Shown piece by piece: positions 44,065 through 57,894 of a DNA stretch of 64,000 nt. Position 1 is the stretch's first letter. The number at the start of each line of letters is the position of its first letter. The stretch is taken from the NCBI RefSeq assembly GCF_945859705.1, contig NC_079135.1:15936501-16000500 (forward strand), read 5' to 3'. The DNA is from Episyrphus balteatus. Lineage: Eukaryota > Arthropoda > Insecta > Diptera > Syrphidae. Under the pieces are notes generated by a model. It searched no databases, was not told the DNA's origin, and saw only the letters and a list, made by a program, of their open reading frames with translations. The position numbers and the translations under genes are program-made.

Positions 44065-44336
44065 CAGGGTGTCCCAAAAGTAATGGATCAAACGAAATAT
44101 GGTGATTGGGGAACTTAAGGACTCTCAGAATTTGGTAACTTGTTCATCGTAAATCCTTACGGTTTTCGATTTAATGCGATTCTTGTGAAATTTCGAAATA
44201 TCCCTACTTGGCAACAGTATTTTGCTTTCTGCGCATATTATTGATTTTTGTTTTTTAAAATTCTTTTACGAAAACATTGCCAAATAATTAGGAACAGTTA
44301 ATTAATCAAAATATTTTTTATTTCATCACGCATTTA
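44065..44336 (+). mobile_element. One-armed copy of the TA-flanked foldback element
   Basis: It starts with the same CAGGGTGTCCCAAAAGTAAT after TA and follows the left arm of 34,048-35,401 for about 270 bp. Shared words include ACTCTCAGAATTTGGTAACT, AATCCTTACGGTTTTCGATT and AATTAGGAACAGTTAATTAA. It then stops abruptly at about 44,336. There is no right arm or terminal inverted repeat, so this is a truncated relic that could no longer move. Confidence 0.85.
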
Positions 44337-44800
44337 CTTGCTCTTGTAGTTCAAAGTACCTTTATTTTAAATATCTATTGGAAATTTAAGATTTTGTTAA
44401 GTTATGAGAAAAAAAATCGAAAGTTAGGAAAATTAAATTTTTCAAATTGTTTTAAAAAAACTTTTTTTTTAAATTTTTTTTTACATTTTACACTTGAAAA
44501 TGATAAGAAATGCCTGTCTGTAAATTTTGAATAAAATTGAATTATGCATTGATGAAATTATATGAACCAAAAATGTGTAAATTTTTGCAAAAAACGGCAG
44601 CGCCATATTTCCTTTCACCGAATTTTTCGAGAAAACTAAAAACGCACTTTTGTTAGAATCTCTATAGGTAACACTTTTACGTACATCAAATTTAATCGAA
44701 ATCGTTAGAGCCGTTTTTGAGAAAATTGCAATACCTCGAAAACGGTTATTGAAATGAAAAACTGCCAAAATTATTATTTTTTTTAATTACCGAAAAAAAA
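44337..44800 (+). repeat. Family A-like fragment
   Basis: TTACTTGCTCTTGTAGTTCA near 44,335 resembles the 5' region of family A, and AAATCGTTAGAGCCGTTTTT near 44,699 matches 27,795 in copy A4. The sequence between is low-complexity. The GGGGTCGCACG end is missing, apparently lost where the foldback copy stops. Confidence 0.4.
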
Positions 44801-44931
44801 GATTATAGGTAAGATGAAAAAATTTTAAATTTGACGACTTCGAAATTAATAATAAATAATTAATTACATAAATGACGAGATACAAAAACATACGTATTGT
44901 ACAAATACCTACTGTTGGTCCCCCTCAGAAC

Positions 44932-45965
44932 CAGTGGCGTATCCAGAAAAAAATTTGGAAGGGGCTAGAAAATTTTTCAAACATTTTTTAGAGGGGTACG
45001 AAAAATTTTTCTCTCTAATTTATTCACCTTTGATCGAGAGTGAAGCGCTGTGCTGCGATACTGAAAGTGGTATAGTAGCATTTAACTGCTCTCGACGTCG
45101 ACAGCTTCGTACTGCTGTCTCCTGTTTTCAAAGTTCTTGTGTGACAAACACCATTTTCGATATAAACGCCCAGGTTCCACAATTCGACCGAAAGTGAATT
45201 GAAATCACTTTTAGATTTCACGTGAAATAAAATATCATATTCTTCATTTGGATCAATTTCAAAAACTTCGAAATTGCTTCGAACTGTCATAGCTGAAGGA
45301 TCATCCTTTTTAATTTTGTTTCTGAAGTTAAATTATTACTGCTGGATGCCATTTTATCAGCAATTTTAATGGAAAAAAAGAAGAATTCAAAAGAAAAAGT
45401 AACTAGACACAAATAAGTTATGATAATATTTTGTCCAAAAATTATAGATTCATTGAAAAAGGCACCAAATTTACAAACCGAAATAATGTGAATTGAATTC
45501 GATCAGAAAATCTAAATGAGTGAAAAATGCAGAAAGTGAAAGTCTAGAAACTAATTTTCCATTAAATTATTTTTGATGTTTAATTCGAAATATATATTTT
45601 TTCGTAATATGTTGCTTTTTAATCCGAATTCGAAGTCCGAACTGGCATTTGCTGAAAGAAACCATTAGTTACATATGTTGACCACTAAGATTTTGAGATA
45701 TCAAATATTTCTATTTCCAATAGCTTTGAGAAGTATATAATTTTTGAAAAAAGTGTTTATCGAGATTGCATAAGAACTTTTGCAAAATTACACTGTGATG
45801 ATATTCGACGTAGGTACGTATTATATTAAAAAGTGATCTGAAGAATTTCGAATTGGACTTAAATCCGAAAAAACCACCCAACCCCCAGCTACAGCTAAGG
45901 CTCTTACTCAAACAAACACAAATAGCCGCTTCAGAATTTGGAGGGGGCTCGAGCATCTGAGCTTA
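44932..45965 (-). mobile_element. hAT-type element, copy H2, diverged and truncated, opposite orientation to H1
   Basis: It begins CAGTGGCGTATCCAGAAAAA, the complement of the right end of copy H1. It then shares CTTTGATCGAGAG, a GCTGTGCTGCG word, a CTGAAAGTGGTATAGTAGCA word, TCAATTCACTTTC-like sequence and the GAATTTGGAGGGGGCTCGAG block. The counterpart of the left end of H1 (8,473-8,610) is missing, so one terminal repeat is lost. The divergence from H1 suggests an older insertion. Confidence 0.75.
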
Positions 45966-48589
45966 TTTATTTTCAAATTTAATCTACCACTCCTTAAAGT
46001 CTTTACATCATATCTACTACTTTATGGTCGAATAATTAAATACCAAAAATAAAAACAACCTCTCCACATCACATGGAAATATTCACTTAAAAAGTTTATT
46101 ATATGTTATTTATTCCAATTTTTTCCAATCCCCTAACACCAATACCTCCCTCCATTGAACAAAAAAACAAAACCCATAATAATACATAATATATCCCAAA
46201 ATAATTTCCCAAACACCATAAATACTCAACAAGAATATTAATTTCGTCTGTGCGTTGCCTTTAATAACCCTGATTTGTGAAGGTAACCTTCTTAATACTA
46301 GGAAACGATTAAATAATAGCCTCACAACCAACTGTTAGATCATTTAACAGAAGGTACAAAAAAAAAAAAAAAAAAAACAACAAAATACTGCCATACCTTA
46401 ATAATTTCTTTCAAAAATATCCCCACCATCACCTTAAGCATATAAAAGATTTAGTTGAAAAGTTTATAAAATGCTTGGTATTAAATATTTATTACTTTTG
46501 GCAATTTTACTCCCAAATGCGTCGTCGTCCCCCAAAACAAAAATTAAGTACTTTAAGATATGACCTGAATGTTAATAATTCAGACCTTCACACACACACA
46601 CACAGTCAAAGAGATGATATTACCAAATCCCTTTACTCAAAAAAAAAGGGAAACAGGAATAAAAAAACCAACAGGCAGTCATCGACTACAATACAAAAAA
46701 TATTAAACTAAAGTTGAGACTTTTTTTTTAAGGACTCAATGGCTTAAAAAAAGCCTTCTTTCCTTACCAACACGAACTCGGATTTTCCCAGGAAAATCAT
46801 AATAAGAAGCAATTAATTTATAAAATACCGAAACGAAACTTTGTTACGCGATGCGATGGTTAAAAAGTTTTATTCTTTTTTTTTTTTTGTTCTCATTCTC
46901 AGAATTGTTTGTCAAACTTTTCCATGTTCGATACCTTTGCTTTCATATTAATAAATAATTTATTCATTTCATTCCATAAACGGAAGGAGAGAATAAATGT
47001 GTAACCGAGTGGAGTTATGAAAGGACCTTACACAACTTAACAGTTTCTGGTAATTTCTCTGCTTTCAGATGGTTTAAATGAATTATTTACTGTTTGGTTT
47101 TTTTTTGTATTTAACTGTCTCGGTGTGGGATATGTTGTAAGCGCAGCAGGGTGCGGTGGAATTTTAATTTTTCATGACATCCCGTTTGTAATTTCCACCG
47201 ACTGTCAATGGGAATGGCAATCCCACAACGACGACACCACACCGGTCACATTCCTTTTTTTTTGTTTTTGTTGAATAACTTTTTCGTTTCCTTCTTTTCC
47301 AAATAAAAGCATTCAAGCTTGGCTCGTATTGTATTTCGTGACAAAGCTTATTAAATTGCACCAGTTTAATGACTTGACTCTCTCAAATTTTGTGAGGATT
47401 TAATTTTGTGTGTTGTTTTTTTTTTTTTTAATTTTTAATTTTTCACTTTGTGAAATACTAGAATTTTCATTCCATAAAGGTAGCCTTGCCTTAAATACAA
47501 ACATAGTTGTACTTAATAAGAACTGAAGTTGGTAGGAAAAATTTAACTTTTTGTTTTTTGTTTTTTGGGGAGGATTTTCTCTTGTGTAGTAATTAAGTAC
47601 TCTTAAAGTGGTCAAATTTTTCCACGTTTTTAATTAACTTGTGTGTATTTACATGAAAGTTTTTGACACACAATTTTTTAAGGAAAAAATTGCATCCACT
47701 ATGAATTCAACGTATTTTTAGAGTCAAGTGGACTGTTTATAGGGGACCGGGTCAACTTCATTTTCTAGATATTTTTACCTCTAAAAAAAGTTCCAGCTAC
47801 ATCGAAAACCGAGACTTTTTTAGAACTGCTCGGACAAGGAATTATGCAAAGTTAAGTCAATCAAAGAGAATGCTGCAAAAAAAACAATTTTTGAAAGAAA
47901 TTCTTATCCAGACTTTTGATTTGATTCTCCGTAGTATACGGATGACAATTTTTTCTAAAAAACAAAGGACAGTACACCTACAAATTTGCCTTAATTGGCT
48001 ATTTTTGGGAAGTTTCTTTATCCATCCAGAATATTGAGCTCTTATGTACCTACCTTACAAGTATTATTCAGTTCAGAAAAAATACCTTCAAGGAAGGCAA
48101 TGAAAATTGAGTTGGAAAAAATCCTTTCAATCGATAAATCTACTGCGCTACTGCATACAGGTATTTCTTATTTTTGGTTCGTAAATTGTAGCTGTACTTA
48201 CTGTTCTTCAAGTCAAGGATCAATGTTTGAAGTGAAAACTTCTTTAATATCGTAGTCATTTTTGAAACACGATGAAACGAAAAAGCGACAGTAAAAATTA
48301 ATTGATAAAATATTTTTAGTTTTAATAGATATTATGAATGAAATGTATACTCTAACAGGCATATTAATTCGATTTTTGCCTACTTAAACACTGTTTAACT
48401 TTTTTCAAACTGTGGAAAATATACTTCATTTAATAAAAATAAATATCACACTATTTAAAGTTAAGACAATCTATACTTAGACACAAGTTTGACAGCTATA
48501 ATAAGATAACTACAAACATGGTTTTTAAACACATTTTCGAAACTTAATCAGTTGTTTAAAGTTACACAACGATTATAAATAATAGCCTA
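45966..48589. other. Unique DNA, no gene seen
   Basis: No gene is recognised. A CA tract lies at 46,590-46,604 and poly-A near 46,358-46,378. Frames at 46,110-46,331, 46,475-46,711 and 47,995-48,255 have no domain I know. Confidence 0.5.
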
Positions 48590-49309
48590 AATAGATAGTA
48601 AACAGGACTATATTTGTACCTACAAAATTTCAATTATAATTTCATATTAAAATCCTAAGATATCAGTGAAAAGATGTTCTTTTTCTAAACACGTTATATC
48701 TTTTGATCTAGAGCACACAAAAACTTGATTTAATACACATGCTGATTATATTATCTTCCATTTGATATATCAAACATAACGGTACGAGCTCTACATTCTA
48801 CAAGTCAAAAAATCTAAAATTGGAAAATTTCAAAACTACCTAAAAAAAACCTGTGGAGATCTGTTGGCGATGACCACACTGGTGGCTGGTACCGTAATTT
48901 CACTTTGAAATTTCGACATAGTTGTAAAATTTGTAATTTTTTTTTCTAGATGTCGTACAAATATGATTTAAACATTATATTTAATCTTAAATAATAAGCT
49001 TTCAGATGATATAAAATTAATTACAGGTTGTCATATAAAATAATCGACTTTAAGGTGATGGAAGAAAAAAAAGATTGATTTTCTTTGCTTTTTTGGATGA
49101 AAGTTGATTGGCTTAAAAAAATTTTAGCTCTTTTTGTATAGATGTTGGATAACACAATTAAAAAAAAATATTTAAAGCTTAAATAACAACCTTTCATTAT
49201 GATCTAAATTTATTTATAAAAAAAAAGTTAGATTTTTTCGGTTTTTTTTTTAAAGAAAAATGATATTTTAAGGTTTCACTTCTAGCACGTGTGAATTGCA
49301 CAAATGATT
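48590..49309 (-). mobile_element. Family B copy B4, left part, uninterrupted
   Basis: On the minus strand it begins AATCATTTGTGCAATTCACA with AGAAGTGAAACCT. It has two ~170-bp monomers, then AACTATGTCGAAATTTCAAA, GGTACCAGCCACCAGTGTGG and CCAACAGATCTCCACAGG. It continues through GATATATCAAATGGAAG and ends around the CAAATATAGTCCTG word. This copy gives the intact order at the sites where B1 and B2 were interrupted. The right half is missing. Confidence 0.68.
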
Positions 49310-50220
49310 TTTTTTTATTTGCGATATAAGTACGTGTACAGGCTACGTTTAAGGGGAAAATGGTTTTTTGAATTGTATTTCTGGTATATATTTACATAAA
49401 CTGATTGAGATACCTTCTAAAGAACTGACAGCTGCGTTACTAAACTAAAACTTTCAGTTTTATTTACAAAATCATATTATAACTAAGATCTTTAATATTG
49501 CAGTTTTAAACTATAGTAACAACGTACATAAGTCTCTTATAAAGTAAAATCATAAAAACATTAATTTCAATTATATATGTTCTCAACAATTTTTATTATT
49601 GCGTTACCAAAAAAACTAACTTACAAACTTCAACTTTTCTAACAACGGAAAAAATTCCAAAAGAAAAATTTGTAGATATTTGATTTAAGAGCTTCAAATT
49701 ATGATAGTAAGTAATCAGAAGACCAAATATATTATCAGAATTGCTGTAGAAAACTGGTAACAAAATGTAACGCAAAATGTACCAGAGCAGTATCTTAAAT
49801 ACAAACAATTTGTACTTTCATTATGTTGATACTATTAGTTTTGAACACAAAATAAAAAAAAACAAATGCTATACCAATGTATTCTTTTTTTTATAACGCT
49901 GTGGAGCAGTAACGCAGTTTATAAATATCTAATTTCTAAAATGTGGTTCCTCAGTGGTCACGCAATTCACTTTTTCAGTGAATTTTAAGCTATTAATATG
50001 TTTAGCTTATACCACATCTTCTCACAAAAACAAAACCATTTATGTATATCTATACTATACCTATCTAATCAAAATTTTACAAGATTAAATAACACCCATT
50101 TTCACTTTACTCATTTAGTTCTGACCAATAAGAAAAATGTTAATTTCTTGTTTGTATTTCCATAATTCCATATCGTTCCTCGCAATTGTTGCCAACCCAA
50201 AAATCACATTTAATAGCTTA
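49310..50220. other. Unique AT-rich DNA, no gene seen
   Basis: No gene or repeat is recognised. Confidence 0.5.
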
Positions 50221-50325
50221 ACATAACTTTAGAATTCGTAACTCTAGTTTTTCGTAACTTCGGTTTCGCGTACTTTTGACGCTCGTAACTCTGTCGCCCG
50301 TAACTCTTATATTCGTAACTTCGTC
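50221..50325 (+). repeat. CGTAACTCT minisatellite, period 15-16 bp
   Basis: CGTAACT recurs at 50,237, 50,253, 50,284, 50,299 and 50,314, with a degenerate CGTACTT at 50,269. Spacing is 15-16 bp while the intervening bases vary (GTTTTT, GGTTTCG, GTCGCC, TATATT). A constant word with variable spacers differs from a normal minisatellite. Confidence 0.75.
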
Positions 50326-52139
50326 GGTTTCCCAGAAATATTTATTGTACTTCAAACCCTGAAAAAAATTCTAAGGACCATGAGTAGCTTGAAAGAAAGG
50401 TAGGTATATGTGTTCGATTTAATAAAATGTACACAAATTCCTCTTCGAAACCTTTATTGCAAACAAAAGTCCACAAGAGTTTTGAAGATAAAATATCATA
50501 TTTCCAAAATAAATATCATGTCAAAAACTTTTCTGATTGTTTTAATAATATTTTCATTACTCTGATGTCTTTAGATTAAGACCAGATGAGTTATACAGAC
50601 CAATTCTGTTCATTATCAAGCTTATCCCTAAGGTCCAATGGTCTATCCTATTCAGACATTATTTCTACCCAAACTTTAACCGACTTTCTGTGAAATGAAT
50701 CTTCATCTTAAATCTTAATTCTCAGTGCGCCTTATGACCAATTCGTCTAATCCTGTCTGAATAGTGTTTGACAAATATTCTCTCCTTAGAGCCCAACTAT
50801 TTCTCACAATTTTTTTTTTTTCTTTTTCGTTTGTTAAATAAATTCTTAGTCATAACCCATATATACACCATTCTTATACATGGTCACGGACAGGAGCATC
50901 ATGCGGTGCGGTATATGTTGTTATGGTCAAAATGCAAATGTGTCCCTGTTGTATATGAATTCTGTGCCATAGTACGTTTCTATGTTATTCCACTAACATA
51001 GCAAAAGCAGCGAATAACACTCAGAGGCTACATAAATTACCGTAACATGAAATTTTAATTGTTCTCCTTTTTTTTCGGTTATGAGTTTCGTTGTTATCCT
51101 TTTTTTGTCAACTCTATGGTTGGGTATAGCTCTGAAATTACCTCCTCTTTGTACACACTTGTCTTTATTTTTTGAAAGTCCATCCGACTTTTGTTGTGTA
51201 TTCGTCCTTGGCTTGTTTGTGTATAACAATCCAGAGTTCTCTGGTATAGAATTTTTTTTTTTTTTAAGGATGTTAATTTTTTTTTTTCTTTCTTTTGTAT
51301 TGTTGTGTTTGAAATTAGGAACCATAATCGTAACTTTGGGAGAGGCGAAGGGGAAGAGGAAACAAGAAAAAACGCCCATCCAGCAGCATCATGTTGTTCT
51401 CTTAATTTTCTTCTTCTGTTTGTTTGTATTTATTTTTTTTAGTTTTCAGTTATTATACTCTTGGGGGATATTAACCAGAATTGGCACTGGGAAAGGTTGC
51501 ATTTTTAATTAGATAAGTGGGTGTAGAAAGGACGCAATGGGATTTAATGCTGAAGTAAACAAAATGCTATACGACTTGCATAAACATAGTTCTTTAAAAA
51601 AAGACTTTGTTTTTATTTATGTTTCATTATTTTAATAGAGTGAGGAATAATAATAGAAAATTATGCAGATAAACAGTAAAAAAATTTTTAACAACTTACT
51701 GCTAGTTAAATACTATGTATGCATTTTTTTCTATCAAATAATTGTATGGCTTACCTGAAAAGAAAAAAAAAAATACAACGTTAAAAAATTTGACAATTGT
51801 TGTTTACTAACAAATTTGTAAAAAAAAAAATATTACTCATACACCATAGTGAACATTTTTTTTTTTAATTTTAAAAATGAACAAAGCTATTTTTAAAAAC
51901 GTAACAAGACATTTAACCAATTTATTGGACTTTATTCAGTATTGCTCTAGTTTTTTAATAAAAAAAAAATTGGGAAGATTTTGCTGTGAAAAGAAGTCAA
52001 CTTTTTGGAGAAATTTAATCAAAACCAATAGAAAAGGTATAAATGTTCTTTAAATTCTTGATTCGAATTTAAATTTCATAGTAAATTTATCTTTTTTTTT
52101 CAAGTTTTGGAACTGAAAACCCCCCTTCAAAAATTTTAT
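50326..52139. other. Unique AT-rich DNA, no gene seen
   Basis: No gene is supported. The 143-codon plus frame at 51,081-51,512 and the 128-codon minus frame at 50,993-51,379 overlap each other. They owe their Phe and Lys runs to poly-T tracts and match no family I recognise. Confidence 0.5.
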
Positions 52140-52500
52140 ACCTAAAAAATTTGGTGTCTACAATTTGCTACTTGTCATACCAAAGTTGGAAAAGTTCGAT
52201 TTTCTCAAAAATGATTCGTCAGATTTTGGTTGAAAAAAATGTGAGCTTATTTTTTCCTTTTACTGTGAAGGTTTTTTTATCATTATTAAATTTTTGGTTC
52301 ATTACCGACTTTTTAAAAAACTAAAAAAAAAAAAATTAATAATTTTCAAAAAATATTTTTTTTTTTTTTTTGAAAAAAAAAAAACAATGTTCGAAAATAG
52401 GACAGGGAATTTTTTGAAATTTTGGCCTCAGTTGCATAGGTATTGATAACTTTTTTAATTATTTTTTTTTTTCAAATATTAAAAAAAAAATAAAAACGAT
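52140..52500 (-). repeat. Probable family A fragment, degenerate
   Basis: CGAAAATAGGACAGGGAATT then TTTTTGAAATTTTGGCCTCAG with a following GTATTGATAAC word resembles a GGACATTGAATTTTTTTGAA then AGATGTTGAT motif in copies A2 and A8. The rest is poly-A/T-rich and ends are missing. Confidence 0.35.
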
Positions 52501-55500
52501 TTTGAATTTTCTATCTTAGAAATCTTGGTCCTACTGAATTTGGAGGTAAAAACTATTAAAAAAGTTTATTTATTTTAACTATCAATTAACTTAAATTAAT
52601 AAAAAAAAATAATTCTTTTTACGAATTTTAAAATAAAAAGCATTTAATCCTACACAACTTTATCAAAAAAAAAAAAAAGTAGGAGTAGTACAAATTTTCT
52701 AAAATGAAAAGCCTTTGTGACTATCCTAAACAACTTCATAACTAATTTTCTAAAAATCCATTTTTTGTTCGGTGGTTCAAACTTATATCTGCTCTAAATA
52801 TACTTTTCTCCTAATTAAATATTTCAATTTGTTGGCTTTTAATTAAATTTCATACGAATTAGTTTGAGTATATTTGAAATGTAAAATAGCAGTTAATTGC
52901 ATGTCATTGTTGTATTTTCAGAACAATATCCACCCATTTAATTTAACTTTTTCATTAAAATTTTTTCCCTCTTTGAAAAAGAAAAACAAGAAGAACAAAA
53001 CCTTCAGTTGAATGTAACTCACATGTCACAAGAAATAATAAACAACAATTTTAATTCCAGAATTATCCTTTTATGCACGAACACAACCAAAAAAATAAAA
53101 ATAAAAAAAAAAAAAAACAAAAAAAAATAATAATCATCTCTATATAACCAGCAATACGGGATATCCCACATCAGGCTCTATTACATTTAATTGTTGCCAC
53201 TGGGTAAGGTATAATTAGCACAAGAAAATAGTCCTGCAATTAGAATCCCTTTATTATGTGTAATATCCCCAAATTATCTCTTCTACAAAGTCACAAGAAC
53301 TTGCTTCTTAAAGATATATACCTAACTACCAATTATTGTCCATCGTTCTTTTTATTATAGAAAAAACAACAATTTGCACTCAAGCTCGTATAAAACCTAC
53401 CCAAGTTCTATACATAAAAATACGCTACTCTGTCATCACACCATACCCATCATCGAAACCTCTATAAAGCGCCTCAATGGTAATTAGGCTTGGCAGCAGA
53501 GTCCTTAATGTGTTGTAATACAATACACGTTTATATAGCCAAAAAATAAATAAACATTATATTAACGTAATCACTTGCGTTCACTTGAACGTAGCGTGGT
53601 CGTATCGGTCGTATTGCTCCTTCAATTTCAACACACTCACTGAGGACTGTGAGAGTCCTTTTTTGCTATGATTTTCAGATTCACATTTACATATCAATTT
53701 GTAGAGACATAAAAATCTAATTCAATTTAAGTGCGGATACTCATCTCTATTGTGTCGTTGTAGAGTGCTATTGAAATAAAATGAAATCCATGAGAAAGAA
53801 TAATCCTTTTGAACTGATAACAAAATATAAGATATAATATATAAGAAACAAAAGCGATTTTGTGTAAAAAAAAATTGAATCATTGAAAATAAACAACTTT
53901 AGTCACATTGCTTAAATTTTTGTTAGTTAAAAAAAAATAATTAGAAATAATATTACTTTTTCTATCTTAAATCTCAATTTAAATTAAACTTGTAATTTTC
54001 AGAAGTACAACAATTTAGATATGGAGTTGTTCAAGAACTATTAATCGACACATACAAATTTTAGACCCGTTTTCAAGAAATTGATATTTTTTAAAGCCAA
54101 ATAACAATTTTTTTTTGAAAATCTTGTATAATACTTAGCGCGTTTCTAAAAAATAAAAGGTTCTATGAAAAGGAATTGTTAATAAAAGTTCAATTTTGTT
54201 TTTGTTTTGTAATTAAATTATCTTATACGCACAAAAATTTAAAAACTTTTTGAGAAAAGTAAGCTTTTTCCTATTGTCGTATAGCTTTTATCGGTATTTT
54301 TTCTCTTGAAAATAAGAAACGAATATGTAGTTCTCACGTTATTGCTTTTACATAAAAAAAACTTCGATCGCAAAAACTGTTTATAAAACATGAGATATTA
54401 TAAATTTAAATGGCTAAAACAAGTTCCTTAATTGATAAGATTTTTTCTACAAAAATGTGTTTTTTTTTTTAAGAAATTAATTTCAAATCGTTAGTACCTA
54501 CTATTTTTTGGGTATAACCTTCGATCAATTTTAAATTCCATCCAAAATATTTGTTCAAAAAATTTAAAACTTTACAGACTCAAATTTAATAATAGTAGCT
54601 ATCATGTGAACATATTTCAGATTTTTAATTGTTATAATTTTAGAGATTTAGCTTGGTAAAAAAGTCATTTTTATTTCCATAAAAAACTTCAACCGCTTAG
54701 CAACACGGGTTAGAATTAAGTTAGAGACTTGAAACTTGGGGAATATTTTTTTTAGTTTATTTCCAACCATATAGGATCCAAGGAGCATAGAAATTCTTAT
54801 TATTTTAAAATAACGAACACCCTATTGTGCACCTTGCAATTCATATCATGAAAAGCCACATTTTCTATTTACGAAAAAGTAGCATAGATTCCGCAGTTTT
54901 GGTCAAATTCAATAAAAAAAAATACACCAATTTGTGCCAAAATTTATATTCTTTCTTTTCACTTTTTCAAGATTTATGGGGTAAAAACCTACACTTAATT
55001 TGTTTAAACAATAGACTTATATACATCATTCAAAAGGTCTGGAAATCTTCTTTCCAAAACCATATAGCATATTGAGAGTTGTTTGAAAAATGACTGAGAT
55101 ATTGATAGATTACATCGTAAAGTCTGTAAAAATGATTTTTTGTAAATAAAAAAAAAATGCAGGGTTCCAAAAATATAACAAAAACAGCCTACACTATGTA
55201 ATTTCTCGGGTGTATTTTTTTTTTTTATTTTGTAGCACAGTGTTATTAATAAATATCTGAAAACTTAATTTGGAAAACTTTGGAAAAATCAATGTTAAAA
55301 AAAAAATTACAAAAATTTTTGTTTCGAATTTTCCATAGGCAACGTAAATATTTTTATAAGAAAAAATGCATATTGAAATCAGTTGAGCGAGCAGTTAACG
55401 AGAAATTTGTATAAAAATTGGTTCTTTGGTGGTAGGTAGGTACCTAATTACTGTTAGTAAGGAGTTTTGAAAAAAAAAAAATAATAATAATAATAATCAA

Positions 55501-57894
55501 CAGATAGATGTATTTTGATAGAAGTGTGCCAAAAGTTTTCGTGATTTTGTCGCAGACAAATAAAGCTATAAAAAAAAAATTAAAAAAATTTTTTTTTTAT
55601 TAATCATGCCATACAAATTTTATGGCTAAGTTTTATACAAGACTTCCAGTGACATTTGCTTGTACAAAAATTATAGCAAAAAATTTAATAAATACAAAAA
55701 TTTCATATAGAAGTGAAGTAATTAACGTTTTTTGGCATTATTTTTTGAAAATCGTTGAGCCACAATAGACTATAGCAAAATTTATAGGAAACAAGTCCGA
55801 AAAGAAAAAAATGTAAAAAGCGACTAATTGAAGCAATAATTAAAGGAGTGTGATATCTAAAGCAACAATGCGACAATTTTTGTTATAGCTCTGTGATTTT
55901 AATAGAATATGTTGAGTGAGAACTTGTAGTAAATTTATAGCAAGAAATCTAATAAACATACAAATTTCATGCAATGTTTTGCAAATTCACGTTTTTGAGC
56001 GTTATTTTCAAAATAAGGGCGCGAAAAATTTTTGTATGGCATATTTTATTGAAAATCGTTGAGAGACAATAGATTTTAGGTTTTTGAAAATCGAATGTGA
56101 TAATTTTGATAAAGCTAACTTGACGGGCATTGCTGATAGAGAGAGAAACAACATTTTTCTGTACCTATTTTTCCGATGTTTTCTGAGCAGAAAAGGAAGC
56201 ATTCAAAGATCCACGCCCAAAGTCCTCTAAATTAGTTCAACAGTGAAGAGATAAACACGCAAGTCAGCCTTACTTAAATTAATTCCCTTTTTGTCTTGGG
56301 GGAAAGTAAAAAGTAGGACGGATGATCAGACAATTACAATTCCGTTACTTTCTTAAGATTAAGCTTTCTTGGGTCCAGAAACAGCTCTACTTGGAACCAA
56401 TATCTCTGCCTATCTTCTTTCCAGTAGAATAGGTATTAAATTAAGGTGATGACTTTTATCTCTAGAGGGCGCTATATTCAATTTTATGTGACAAATAAAA
56501 CACTTTCTATGATACCTTATTTGTCGAATTAAGATAAGTGGTTAAAAAGCTATGATGGAACAAATGAACAAAAATATGTCAATCTATCTGTTTTCCTTTT
56601 GACTTTGATGTAGGCAAGTAAAAAGGGAAACCATTTTTGGGAAAGCTCATTTCAGATTTTACAAAAACAAAAACAAAGACATGCGACGCATTTTTGCACT
56701 TAATTTCTCAATCCTTATATTTTGAACCATCAGAGGATAATAAATTAACCGATCGTAAATTATAACATGAAAACAGGAAATAGAAATTTAATAGGCTTCT
56801 TCATACTTGTTAAAGGCGTCAGCAAAGTTTTATGTCGAAACAATTTTTTTGAAAAAATAAAAAAAAAATACCTTTTTATATATTTCTCCTATTAGGCTAT
56901 TACGTTAACATATCCTGCTGATTAAGTATTTCCTGTTCAAGGGCATTCACAAAGTGGCAATGTGTACATTTGAAATGGTCAAAATAGCTTCCGGACAACA
57001 CCATTAAAAATAATATGCTTTCATATAATATCCTCAACCAACACAAAAAAAAAAGAAAACAACTCACAAATATGTGAGACAGTTAAAAAGGATATTATAC
57101 CAAAAGGGTTAATATTATAGAGAGAAAACATAATATATGTATAAAAATAGAATAGAAAATCCTTAATTTGTTTCTTTTATAACTCAAAGGCATGCTGGTA
57201 ATAGGTTGGATATAGCATCATTAGACCACTCAAGAGGAAAAACTGCCAACTGCTTTTCTAGTTTGAATGGTAATTTTTTTTATTTTCTTTTTTTTTTTGC
57301 TTTTTTTTTTGTATTACCAATACAATATCCTGACATAATAATAGGATTTTGAAAATGGCAAAGGACTCGACTCTATACAAGCAATCCATATATACACTGA
57401 CATAGAATGGTGATGGGTTGAAAGTTTGAAAGGCAATACATTACAAGAAAAAGGTCCTTAATTTGATACTGACAGGCAGTTAAAAGAGAGAAAATTGAAA
57501 AAGCGATGGGTGATGGTAAATTGCTGCAAGTTATTGAGTTATTTATTTTAGATTGAAAGGATATACAATCCGGGTCAAATGAATGAATGAAAACTCATTC
57601 ACAAGGATCTAAAAATTCAAAAAGAAAGTTAGTATTTTTTTTAGTGGGTGTTGGTTTTTTTGGGGTTTGGATGTTTTTTTTTTTTTTTATTGACTTGAAC
57701 TAGAAAATAAATTAACTAACACCTGTTTGTGGATTTGACAATTTATAAAAGGTTCAAAAATATAATTGAAAATAGGTCGTTTATTGAAATCTGACAAATT
57801 TTGAAGGGTTGACCGAGAAACCAAAAATTGATTTGATTAATTGGGTTCCATCGGGTGAGTGAGAAAATAAACATGCCAATTTGTTTTTTTATAC
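52501..57894. other. Unique DNA, no gene seen; one mixed-composition island
   Basis: No gene is supported. The part 53,140-53,740 has fewer homopolymers and more G/C than its surroundings and could be conserved noncoding DNA. A TAA microsatellite lies at 55,481-55,497. The rest is AT-rich spacer with poly-A/T runs. Confidence 0.45.

Noticed and set aside
50993..51512. 128-codon and 143-codon overlapping frames
   Set aside because: Their length comes from poly-T/poly-A tracts giving runs of Phe or Lys. The hydrophobic look is a compositional effect and not evidence of a membrane protein.
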